NCBI RefSeq assembly: GCF_046159715.1
Contig: NZ_JBJXCT010000009.1
Coordinates: 6,051 to 70,050, forward strand
Source of the DNA: Pampinifervens sp037481935
Lineage (GTDB): Bacteria; Aquificota; Aquificia; Aquificales; Aquificaceae
Length of the DNA stretch: 64,000 nt
Direction of reading: 5' to 3'
The stretch's first letter is position 1. Each line of letters starts with the position of its first letter. The position numbers and the translations under genes are program-made. Positions 16,151 through 23,229 of the stretch are shown here, piece by piece. The notes beneath the pieces are model-generated. The model ran no database searches and had not been told where the DNA came from. It saw nothing but the letters and a program-made list of their open reading frames with translations.

Positions 16151-16660
16151 ATGCCCCTAGTCACCATGCTGTGGGGAAGGCAGGAAGGTCAGAGCTTTTA
16201 TCCTGAGAAAATATTCTGGCTACTGGAAAACCCACACCCCCACTGGGTTGAGACCGTAAAGGACAACCTCAAGCTGGACTTCAGAGAAAGCGGTTTCAGA
16301 CAGTTTGTTTCTCTATCCTCCAGGCATCTGGTCACCGACGCCATGCTCATGTTTGGGCTTGAGTATGCAGTTGAGAGAGAAAGGCTCATAGAGAGCCTCA
16401 ATCCCATACGGCTAACGGTGAGGGTAAAGCCCGGCAGTTTTCTGGGTATAAGCCATCACTTCCTAGGTGCACCCTTTGAGATAGAACATGATGAGGTGCT
16501 GAGAGAGTTTTTAAAAAACTCAAGAAGATTACTTGAGGAGGGAGGCTTTGGACTGAACGTGGTTCTTATATCTCATAACCCATTCGTGGAGGACCTTGTT
16601 CTGGAAAATCTGGAGAGGATATGCAGTCTCAGTTATAGATTTTATGGAGCAAGACCATGA
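16151..16660 (+). CDS. Uncharacterised protein
   Basis: The protein has 169 residues, is soluble and mixed alpha/beta by eye, and has no motif that I can assign. Notable features are a histidine-rich stretch around residues 28-31 (NPHPHW) and GISHHFLGAPFEIEHDE near residue 110. The composition matches its neighbours, so it is not obviously foreign. The next gene starts on its stop codon (ATGATGG), so the two probably act together. It is likely lineage-specific. Confidence 0.65.
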   Translation: MPLVTMLWGRQEGQSFYPEKIFWLLENPHPHWVETVKDNLKLDFRESGFRQFVSLSSRHLVTDAMLMFGLEYAVERERLIESLNPIRLTVRVKPGSFLGISHHFLGAPFEIEHDEVLREFLKNSRRLLEEGGFGLNVVLISHNPFVEDLVLENLERICSLSYRFYGARP

Positions 16661-16899
16661 TGGAGAGAGGCTATAAGGGAGTCTTCAGCAGGATGGGAGA
16701 GAGCCTTCTGGAGAGGTTTATTGAAGATTTAAAGAAAGAGCTTCAGGAGAAGCCTGAAGACCCGGAGCTTCTCCTTAAACTTGGAGTTGCCTGCGTCAGG
16801 GCCGGAAAGGTATCAGAGGCAAGGGAGGTCTATAAAAGGCTGAAGCTCATTGACCAGCAGAAGGCAAAGGAACTTCTTGACCTTATCTACGAAGTTTAG
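16657..16899 (+). CDS. Small TPR-like helical protein
   Basis: The protein has 80 residues. The segment KPEDPELLLKLGVACVRAGKVSEAREVYKRL (about residues 31-61) has the size and small/large residue pattern of one tetratricopeptide repeat (TPR), so protein-protein binding is inferred. An alternative start is the ATG at 16693 (MGESLLERF). It is coupled to the preceding gene and ends 2 bases from the convergent PsiE-like gene. Confidence 0.6.
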   Translation: MMERGYKGVFSRMGESLLERFIEDLKKELQEKPEDPELLLKLGVACVRAGKVSEAREVYKRLKLIDQQKAKELLDLIYEV

Positions 16900-16901
16900 A
16901 G

Positions 16902-17318
16902 CTATTTTGTGGGTTTGAACACAACCGTAAGCGTCCTTGCCCCAACCAGAAGGGCTATACCCAGCGTCCAGAGAATCACATCTGTCCCCTTTAAGTTGCC
17001 GGCAAAAATGTATATCATCAACTCCCTTATCATGAAGGCTACGGCTATTTCTATGAGTATTTCAACTCTAACTCTCTCATGTTCAAAGTAGTCCACAAAG
17101 GCCCTTACAAGTTCAAGGAGTATTACTATGGAAAGAACGTTGGTAACAAGCTCCTTTATGCTGAGCCTTACCGTTGCCTCTGTAAAGACCAGGCCAAGCT
17201 CCAGAATGGTTCTTCCAAGACCTACGAAGAGAGAAAAGAGAAGTATAATTATTGCCACATTGAAGACTATACCGGTAAAAAACCTGTAAAGCCTAAGTAT
17301 GCTCTCCTGCAGGCTCAT
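16902..17318 (-). CDS. PsiE-family four-helix membrane protein (second copy)
   Basis: The protein has 138 residues with four hydrophobic helices. ELVTNVLSIVILLELVRAFV is the characteristic helix with the conserved acidic residue, and RVEILIEIAVAFMIRELMIY matches the next PsiE element. It shares fold and order with the protein at 8970-9398 but little sequence. It is the last gene of an operon after ppiD and ccl, and its start overlaps the ccl stop by 4 bases. Function is unknown; an energy or phosphate-stress role is only suggested by the family name. Confidence 0.75.
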   Translation of the reverse strand: MSLQESILRLYRFFTGIVFNVAIIILLFSLFVGLGRTILELGLVFTEATVRLSIKELVTNVLSIVILLELVRAFVDYFEHERVRVEILIEIAVAFMIRELMIYIFAGNLKGTDVILWTLGIALLVGARTLTVVFKPTK

Positions 17319-18109
17319 ACCCTCCTGAACTCTTCGGGCAATTCTCTTGGAGGCACACCCGTGTATTCTGTCTCTGCCTCTTCATCAAGCCTCTTGGAGA
17401 AGGGCTTTTCTGTGGTGAGCTCTTCATAGACATGCGCCACAAGCCCTGGAACCCTTCCTATTATGAAAAAGCCCTTTCCAAGCCTCCAGTCAAAGCCCAT
17501 CTCTGATGCAACCGCAGCAATGCCCCCATCCACGTTGAGCACAAGCCTTTTGCCCTTCTGCCTACCAATCTCCTCCTGAACCGCCTCTGCAAACTCACAG
17601 TGTTTTCCGTAAAAGCCAAGACTTCTGGCTACATCCATGAGCCTCTTGGTCCTGGGGTCAAAGTCCTTGTAGTATCTGTGTCCATAGCCAGGTATGGGCT
17701 TTTTAGCTTCAAGATGTTCTTTTACTATATCCTCCACACTTTTCTGGCTTGCCACTCCTTCCTGAATAAACTTCATGGCATCCTCAAGGGCTCCGCCATG
17801 GGCAGAACCAAAGGCCAGAACACCTGCAGCAACGCCCACGTTGAGAGAATTACCGCCTGAAGCCACGGACCTTGCAGCTATAACAGAAGGTGGTGCTATT
17901 CCGTGGTCAATTACGGAGACAAAGATGGCTTCCATCATCTTTGATTCCTTTTCGCCGGGAAGCTCTCCTTTGAGTATCAGGTATATGGCCTGGGCAAAGC
18001 TCAGGTTTCCCACAAGGTCCAGAAGCCTGTAGCCCCTTATGTAAGTTTCATGCCCCACATGCTGGGTTATGGCTGTCCTCCACTTCTTTTCCATTTCATA
18101 CACCTCCAA
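17315..18109 (-). CDS. ccl: Citryl-CoA lyase (reductive TCA cycle)
   Basis: The protein has 264 residues and matches the citrate-synthase-like C-terminal part of ATP citrate lyase, as in the stand-alone citryl-CoA lyase of Hydrogenobacter. It splits citryl-CoA into acetyl-CoA and oxaloacetate and so completes the cleavage half of the reductive TCA cycle. Catalytic motifs are SVIDHGIAPPS (His69), IPGYGHRYYKDFDPRT (His144) and LNVDGGIAA (Asp194). No ATP-grasp or CoA-ligase domain is attached, so citryl-CoA synthetase (ccsAB) must be encoded elsewhere. It is embedded between ppiD and psiE genes with overlaps on both sides. Confidence 0.92.
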   Translation of the reverse strand: MEVYEMEKKWRTAITQHVGHETYIRGYRLLDLVGNLSFAQAIYLILKGELPGEKESKMMEAIFVSVIDHGIAPPSVIAARSVASGGNSLNVGVAAGVLAFGSAHGGALEDAMKFIQEGVASQKSVEDIVKEHLEAKKPIPGYGHRYYKDFDPRTKRLMDVARSLGFYGKHCEFAEAVQEEIGRQKGKRLVLNVDGGIAAVASEMGFDWRLGKGFFIIGRVPGLVAHVYEELTTEKPFSKRLDEEAETEYTGVPPRELPEEFRRV

Positions 18110-19430
18110 GCAGTTCCTTGTTTATGCGTATTTTTGTGTTCTTTTTCAGGTGTTCCACATACTGGGTGAGCATAGCCTGAGACTTGAGGCTGAGTATGTC
18201 CCTGACTACTTCCTCCCTTTCTTCAGGTCTTAGCTCCTTTCTGCTCCTCTTTTCCACAAGAAGCACCCCGTAGCCTTGCCTTAGAGGATAGGGACCAAAG
18301 ACCCTTTCCCCAGATAGCACAATGCGAACCAGACTGTTCTGGTCCATGTTGACCACTGCATTGAGTTGCATGGCTGGCGTGTCAGAGAAGTTCAGAGCCC
18401 TCACAGCGGGCTTTTTCCCCTCTCTTAGCTCCTTTGCCACCTCCTGTGCCTTCTGTAGCAGGATGGACTGCGACTTTTCCTCCACCAGTCTCTCTTTCAC
18501 CTTTTCCTTCACCTTCTCAAACTCTTCATACCCTGCGGGAATGACCTGTTTTAGATACAGGACCACATAATCTTCTCCATCCTTTGTGATGCTGAACCTT
18601 TCCTGAGGGCTAAGCTTCTGAGCTTCCTTTTCCAGGAGGCTTCCCATCTTCTGGGTGTCCTCCGGCAGTCTATATTCCTGATAGCCCTGACTTTCCTTTC
18701 CTTTTTTTAGCTCATTGTATATGGACAGAGCCTTCTCCTTTTCCCTCTCTCTCCATACCCATATGAGCTTCCCCTCAGGCCTTTTGAAGAGCTCTCTGTT
18801 CTTCTGGTAGTATTCCAGCATTTCCTGCTCTGAAGGGCTGTAGCCCTGGGATACATCTGCAGGAGTTATAAGATACAAACTTCCACTCAGAAGCGTGTTT
18901 TCCGCAAGCAGGTTTATCTCCAGCTCTTTTTCTGAAAGGTATACACCGTTGCTCAAAAAACTAAGAAGCTTCTGGATGCTCAGGACTTTCCTTATGTATT
19001 CTTCGTATTCTTCCGGCGTCAGCCCTATCCTTGACAGCACCTCCCTGTATTTAGATGAGGTGAAAAGACCACCCTCCTGAAAGGATGGGTCAGACTTTAT
19101 TACCTCCACCACCTCCTCATCGCTGGCGATGAAGGAAAGGCTCTTTGCCTTCTGATACAGGAGCTCCTGAGCCGTAAGGTTTGACAGCACCTGCTCTCTG
19201 ACAAGCTCTTCCATCTGTGGATTTTTCAGAAGTTCAGAAAATCTCAGAAGCTCTCTTCTGTAATCCTTTAGAGTTACACAGCCTGAGCCTACCTCCACCA
19301 CACATCTCTTTGAGGGTGAAGTTATATCACTCACACCTCCTGCAAAGAACAGCCACAGAAAAAAACCCCCTGTTGCAACTGCTATAATGGCTACTGTTAT
19401 ACTTTTGTATCTGTGAAGAAGGGAATACAT
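18096..19430 (-). CDS. PpiD/SurA-type membrane-anchored periplasmic folding factor
   Basis: The protein has 444 residues. One N-terminal transmembrane helix (about 11-31) is followed by a SurA-N/PpiD-type helical chaperone region (to about 200) and a C-terminal part with repeated charged helices. No clear parvulin active-site motif is visible by eye, so it may be a chaperone without prolyl isomerase activity. PpiD acts at the periplasmic exit of the Sec translocon. It is the first gene of the operon with ccl and psiE, overlapping ccl by 14 bases. TAAAAT lies about 9 bases before the ATG on its strand. Confidence 0.8.
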   Translation of the reverse strand: MYSLLHRYKSITVAIIAVATGGFFLWLFFAGGVSDITSPSKRCVVEVGSGCVTLKDYRRELLRFSELLKNPQMEELVREQVLSNLTAQELLYQKAKSLSFIASDEEVVEVIKSDPSFQEGGLFTSSKYREVLSRIGLTPEEYEEYIRKVLSIQKLLSFLSNGVYLSEKELEINLLAENTLLSGSLYLITPADVSQGYSPSEQEMLEYYQKNRELFKRPEGKLIWVWREREKEKALSIYNELKKGKESQGYQEYRLPEDTQKMGSLLEKEAQKLSPQERFSITKDGEDYVVLYLKQVIPAGYEEFEKVKEKVKERLVEEKSQSILLQKAQEVAKELREGKKPAVRALNFSDTPAMQLNAVVNMDQNSLVRIVLSGERVFGPYPLRQGYGVLLVEKRSRKELRPEEREEVVRDILSLKSQAMLTQYVEHLKKNTKIRINKELLGGV

Positions 19431-19482
19431 CGGGAGAAAATTTTAGCATATATTATTCTGAATTCCTTTTAGGAGGGCTGAC

Positions 19483-19926
19483 ATGCTGAGCAGAGAACAG
19501 CTTGAGGTTCTGAGAGACAAGCTGCTTGAGGAGAAGGCGAAGCTTCTTGAACGCTACAGGAAGAAGGAAGACACCCAGGCGCGCATTGGGGAGGAGGTAA
19601 AGGAGCCAAGGGACCTTGAGGATATAGGTCAGATGACCTACACACAGGAGCTTCTTGATACCCTCTCCTCAAGAGAATTTTTCATAATTAAGGAAATTGA
19701 CCATGCCCTGGGCAAGATGCAGGCTGGCACCTACGGTATATGTGAATACTGCAACGAAGAAATACCCTTTGAAAGGCTCATGGTAATACCCTGGACGAGA
19801 TACCACGCCCACTGTGCAGAAAAGGCAGAGGAAGAGGGCATAGTGCCCACCTATCCTGCAGTAACCTTTGAGGCAACCATACCGGAAGAGGTTGAGCTCC
19901 AGAGGGAAGACATAACAGAGGCATGA
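19483..19926 (+). CDS. DksA/TraR-type zinc-finger transcription factor
   Basis: The protein has 147 residues. A long N-terminal coiled-coil hairpin is followed by the C4-type finger of the DksA/TraR family: CEYCNEEIPFERLMVIPWTR, then YHAHC. The third zinc ligand is a histidine instead of cysteine (HxxC instead of CxxC), giving a Cys3His site. Family members bind in the RNA polymerase secondary channel or act with ppGpp. The hairpin tip is not clearly D-x-x-D-x-A, so it may be a YocK/RNAP-binding variant. GGAGG precedes the ATG; the next gene overlaps by 4 bases. Confidence 0.85.
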   Translation: MLSREQLEVLRDKLLEEKAKLLERYRKKEDTQARIGEEVKEPRDLEDIGQMTYTQELLDTLSSREFFIIKEIDHALGKMQAGTYGICEYCNEEIPFERLMVIPWTRYHAHCAEKAEEEGIVPTYPAVTFEATIPEEVELQREDITEA

Positions 19927-21083
19927 ACTTTGAGTTTTATCTCCCTGTTGAGGTAATATTTGGCACGGGCACTTTAGAAAAGGTTGGGGAGGTGGGCAGG
20001 CGCTTTGGCTACAGGGCTCTTGTGGTCACGGGTAAAAGAAGCACAAGGGAAAGTGGAGCCCTTCAGAGGGTCGTTGATTCTCTGAAAAGAAGCGGTGCAG
20101 AGGAGGTCCTCCTCTTTGACCAGATTGAGCCAAACCCCACGGACAAGGTGGTTAACCTTGCCAGTGAGCTTGTGGTGAGAGAGAAGATAGACTACATAGT
20201 GGGTCTTGGTGGAGGTAGCAGCCTGGACTCTGCGAAGGCCATATCCATAGTCTCCTCCAATGAAGGCTACGCATGGGACTACGTGAACTACCCCGAAGGT
20301 CCAAGGCTCATACCTTTTCTGAACAGGCCTGTCATATGCATCCCCACCACCGCGGGCACCGGTAGCGAGGTAAACAGGTATTCGGTCCTTTCCAATCCCA
20401 TAAGAAAGGAAAAGCTGGTAATTTCCCACTCCCTCAATTACCCGAGGGCTGCCATAATAGACCCTTCCCTTACGGTAAGCATGGACAGAAAGCTCACCGC
20501 CATTACAGGCGTAGATGCCCTCATGCATGCCCTTGAGTCCCTTACCAACAGGCTTTCCAACCAGTTTGCGGAGGAGCTTGCAATAAGGGCTGTAGCACTT
20601 ATCAGAGAGTGGCTTCCCATAGCCCTGGAAGAGCCAGACAACCTCAGGGCAAGGTCTTATATGAGCTATGCGGCCATGCTGGCAGGTATTGCCATAGACA
20701 GAAAAAGGGTTGCCCTCATACATGGCATGGAACATCCCGTCTCGGCCCACTACCCCCATGTAGCCCATGCTGAAGGCCTTGCAGCCCTTGCTGTGGCGGT
20801 AACGGACTTCAACTACAGGGGAAGCCCTCAGAAGTATGCCCTCTTTGCAGAGCTTATGGGCTATCCTGCAGAGCCCCACATGGCAGTAAAAGCCCTTGAG
20901 GACTTTCTGCATAGGGTGGGACTGAGGGTGAGCCTCAAAGACCTTGGAGTGGAGAGGGAAAAACTGGACAGACTTACGGAGGATGTCTATATGCTCTCAA
21001 GGGGACTCTTTGGAATAAACCCGGTAGAGCCATCCCTTGAGGATGTCTACAGGCTCTATGAGCGGGCATACGAAGGATACTGA
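19923..21083 (+). CDS. Iron-containing alcohol dehydrogenase
   Basis: The protein has 386 residues of the group III (iron-type) dehydrogenase family. The NAD(P)-binding part shows GTGTLEKVGE and VGLGGGSSLDSAKAIS, followed by IPTTAGTGSEVNRYSV. Metal ligands fit TGVDALMHALES and HGMEHPVSAHYPHVAHAEG. The length is standard. It is coupled to the DksA-like gene (ATGA). The substrate cannot be predicted; butanol-type and lactaldehyde-type enzymes share these motifs. An autotroph might use it for aldehyde detoxification. Confidence 0.92.
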   Translation: MNFEFYLPVEVIFGTGTLEKVGEVGRRFGYRALVVTGKRSTRESGALQRVVDSLKRSGAEEVLLFDQIEPNPTDKVVNLASELVVREKIDYIVGLGGGSSLDSAKAISIVSSNEGYAWDYVNYPEGPRLIPFLNRPVICIPTTAGTGSEVNRYSVLSNPIRKEKLVISHSLNYPRAAIIDPSLTVSMDRKLTAITGVDALMHALESLTNRLSNQFAEELAIRAVALIREWLPIALEEPDNLRARSYMSYAAMLAGIAIDRKRVALIHGMEHPVSAHYPHVAHAEGLAALAVAVTDFNYRGSPQKYALFAELMGYPAEPHMAVKALEDFLHRVGLRVSLKDLGVEREKLDRLTEDVYMLSRGLFGINPVEPSLEDVYRLYERAYEGY

Positions 21084-21172
21084 ATGTCAGTATTTATGAT
21101 TTAACGCATAGCACTCTTTTAAGGATTTTATTATATTAGAAAATCGTTAAAAAACTTGCAGGAGGTGCAACC
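21084..21172 (+). promoter_or_regulatory. Promoter and leader of the SOR-like gene
   Basis: This gap of 89 bases is strongly AT-rich. TATATT at 21132-21137 is a -10 candidate, leaving a leader of about 30 bases that ends in GCAGGAGG (Shine-Dalgarno) 8 bases before the ATG. The strong ribosome site contrasts with the leaderless starts elsewhere and suggests high expression. Confidence 0.4.
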
Positions 21173-21628
21173 ATGTATGGAAACTACATAGTAGACGTTC
21201 CAGAGGATGCCATAGTTAACATAAACTACGTGGTGCTAAAGGAGGGTGTCACCATTGACGATGTGGCTGAAAGGGTGGCATACCTCTGCGAGCATGTGAA
21301 AACTTACCACTCCGACACGGGCTTCTATGGAGGCTTTGTTGCACTGAATACGGGTGGTGTATCCCTTGAGGGATCCACAGCAGGTCAGACTACAGAGCAT
21401 CCGCTGAAGGAAAGAGAAGTGCTCATAATTACCTTCTGGAGGTCTCTGGAAGACCACGAGGAATCTCATAGGAGCGAGGGCTTCAACAGGCTCTTTAAAG
21501 AGCTAACGGAGCTTGCAGAGAGCACACACGAGGTGGTCTATCAGATGCTCTGGCAAGGCAAAGCCTACGACCCTGAGATGGCAAAGAAGGCAAGGGAGGC
21601 AAAGCAGGCTAACTGTGTCAGCTGTTAA
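21173..21628 (+). CDS. Half-size sulfur oxygenase reductase (SOR)-like protein
   Basis: The protein has 151 residues. The segment LIITFWRSLEDHEESHRSEG plus NRLFKEL and HEVVYQMLW resembles SOR, whose equivalent is TFWKNWKDHEEMHKQ and later EPLYEIVY. From memory, Acidianus SOR uses Cys31 and the iron ligands His86, His90 and Glu114. Here Cys39, His95, His99 and Glu120 occur in the same order and nearly the same spacing (56 against 55, then 4 and 4, then 21 against 24). SOR is about 310 residues with two such domains, so this is one domain. The C-terminus ends in CVSC, two extra thiols. Sulfur or persulfide chemistry is inferred. Confidence 0.6.
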   Translation: MYGNYIVDVPEDAIVNINYVVLKEGVTIDDVAERVAYLCEHVKTYHSDTGFYGGFVALNTGGVSLEGSTAGQTTEHPLKEREVLIITFWRSLEDHEESHRSEGFNRLFKELTELAESTHEVVYQMLWQGKAYDPEMAKKAREAKQANCVSC

Positions 21629-21972
21629 TCCTCCCAGTATTCCGCCCCACAGTCTTCCTTCTCCCACACGATTATCCTTGAGACTGTGGGGTATCTCTCC
21701 TTCACCTTCTGGTAAATCCACCTTGCCATGTTCTCTGCACTTGGTGAGAAATCCACCAGCTCATTCAGAAGCCTGTAATCGGGCAGGAGCTCCCTCAGAA
21801 AACTGTCTATCTCCAGAAAGTCATAGCCCATACCACCCGCATCTACGCTGTCCGCCCTTATATGAACCTCTACAGTCCAGGTGTGTCCATGAATGGGCTC
21901 TGGAGCGCCGTGGTAGTCTGTAAGGAAATGTGCCCAGTTAAATTTTTTCTTTACTATCACATTCCAGGGCAT
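21625..21972 (-). CDS. 6-pyruvoyltetrahydropterin synthase family, PTPS-III type
   Basis: The protein has 115 residues with the zinc histidines in FNWAHFL and IHGHTW. The catalytic region reads APEPIHGH, that is E-x-x-H-G-H without the cysteine of PTPS-I or QueD. This is the PTPS-III pattern described for proteins that replace dihydroneopterin aldolase (FolB) in folate synthesis by making 6-hydroxymethyl-dihydropterin. DFLEID and PSAENMARWI are also conserved. The start was set at the ATG before PWNVIV; it overlaps the upstream stop by one base. Its stop shares the palindrome TTAA with the convergent SOR-like gene. folE and folP are in the same window. Confidence 0.82.
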   Translation of the reverse strand: MPWNVIVKKKFNWAHFLTDYHGAPEPIHGHTWTVEVHIRADSVDAGGMGYDFLEIDSFLRELLPDYRLLNELVDFSPSAENMARWIYQKVKERYPTVSRIIVWEKEDCGAEYWED

Positions 21973-22202
21973 CAGTCCAGCTCCTCCCCTCTTATGAGCC
22001 TCTGGGCATAGTTTACACACGCGAGCACCATAAACCACAGGGCGTGGTTGTTTGTATCTTCAAATTCCTCCTTTACCCAGAGGGTGCCATCTTCTCTTCT
22101 TACCAGCTTTATGTATTCAAAGGCTCTCAGGGCGAGTGCCCTGTTTGAAACCCTCTCAAGTATCTTTTCCTTTATCTCCTCAGGAAGTGGCATCTCTTCC
22201 AT
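21972..22202 (-). CDS. Small uncharacterised helical protein
   Basis: The protein has 76 residues and is probably all-helical. It is acidic at the N-terminus (MEEMPLPEEIKEKILERV) with a Trp/Phe-rich middle (NNHALWFMVLACVNYAQRLI). I do not recognise a family. It lies between the PHP-domain gene, whose 3' end it overlaps by 23 bases, and the PTPS-III gene, whose start it touches (TGATG). It is therefore in a tight four-gene operon with trpS. The start at 22202 was preferred because upstream codons belong to the PHP gene. Confidence 0.6.
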   Translation of the reverse strand: MEEMPLPEEIKEKILERVSNRALALRAFEYIKLVRREDGTLWVKEEFEDTNNHALWFMVLACVNYAQRLIRGEELD

Positions 22203-23229
22203 ACTTTTCCTCCTTGCAGGTAAATAGAAAAAGAGGTGTAAGCCCAAAGTAAAAGTTCCATACTCTGAATTTATAAGTATATCCCAGTAAGAGAGTTCTT
22301 CCAGAACATTGCGATAGTTCAAAGTAAGACCCTGTGTAAAGCTCCTCTCCCTTCTCCTTTAGCCTGTAGAGGATACACTGCACAGGGGGTAAAACCTTAA
22401 GCACTGAGCCCTCTTTCCAGAAAAGGGTCGGCTTTTTACTGAAGGATATGAGGATGCTACCCCTCTGCAATTCTCTGAGGAAGTCCTCTGAGTCCCTGAC
22501 CTTTCTGTCCGTTATGAGAAAGTTGCGCAGAACTCTAAAGCTATGCCTGTAGTCTGGAAACAGAAATCTCACGCCCACTTCCCTTACGTATACCTTCACA
22601 TGATGGTCAAGTCCTGCAACCACCGGATTGTTGATTCCCATGTTGAGATAGAGCAGGGCGTATTTTCTTATATCTACGAGCCTTTTCAGAGCTGAAATGG
22701 AAAACCTTATGGAGAAGAGTCCAGCTATGAAAAGGTAAGGGATAAGGAATAAAAGAAGAAGTTTTCTTTCAAGTAGCGCATCTTTAAGGTCTATTATTTC
22801 AAAGAGGTAGTCTTCGGGAAGTGGAAGGCGCCATCTGTATTTTTCCTTGAAAGGATGGGCTACAACTCTTACATTTCCAGCTTCAAGAAGGTCCCCCATG
22901 ATATTTCCCTTCTCGTCTGTGAGCTTTACTTCTTTTCCCGCCAGAATTTTCTCGCCAGCAAAGTGCCTTATATCATCCCTGTCATGGTCTGTGACTATTA
23001 GGAAGTCTATGTCCTCCTCTTTCGAAGACCTTATCAGGTCCTCCGGCTTGCCCAGAGAATCGTAGGAAAACTGCGTGTGGATATGCAGCTCAAAGGAGTA
23101 TATGTACAATGGGGGCAGTTTTGACGGACTTTTTTTTACGCTTTTTGCCCTTAAAAACCTTACAGGATACAGCTCAGCCACAAGTAAGTAAAGTAAAAAA
23201 AAGAAGATGGCAAGAAGTAAGTAGGTCAT
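22180..23229 (-). CDS. Membrane-anchored PHP-domain metal-dependent phosphoesterase
   Basis: The protein has 349 residues. An N-terminal transmembrane helix (3-20) precedes a PHP domain: FELHIHTQFSYDSLG (H-x-H motif) and LIVTDHDRDD, with VVAHPFKEKYR and GLDHHVKVYV as later metal motifs. A hydrophobic pair of helices (about 160-185) is inserted within the domain. PHP domains hydrolyse phosphoesters with two or three metals. Anchoring suggests a lipid-linked or periplasmic substrate, but none is known. The downstream small gene overlaps its end and its own start overlaps the trpS stop. Confidence 0.82.
   Translation of the reverse strand: MTYLLLAIFFFLLYLLVAELYPVRFLRAKSVKKSPSKLPPLYIYSFELHIHTQFSYDSLGKPEDLIRSSKEEDIDFLIVTDHDRDDIRHFAGEKILAGKEVKLTDEKGNIMGDLLEAGNVRVVAHPFKEKYRWRLPLPEDYLFEIIDLKDALLERKLLLLFLIPYLFIAGLFSIRFSISALKRLVDIRKYALLYLNMGINNPVVAGLDHHVKVYVREVGVRFLFPDYRHSFRVLRNFLITDRKVRDSEDFLRELQRGSILISFSKKPTLFWKEGSVLKVLPPVQCILYRLKEKGEELYTGSYFELSQCSGRTLLLGYTYKFRVWNFYFGLTPLFLFTCKEEKYGRDATS

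Noticed and set aside
17315..18109. Citrate synthase instead of citryl-CoA lyase
   Set aside because: The protein is about 264 residues, far shorter than citrate synthase (about 370-430), and aligns with the C-terminal module of ATP citrate lyase.
19974..20912. 312-codon minus-strand ORF opposite the alcohol dehydrogenase
   Set aside because: Antisense to a well supported gene; no ribosome site, no family features, shadow-type composition.
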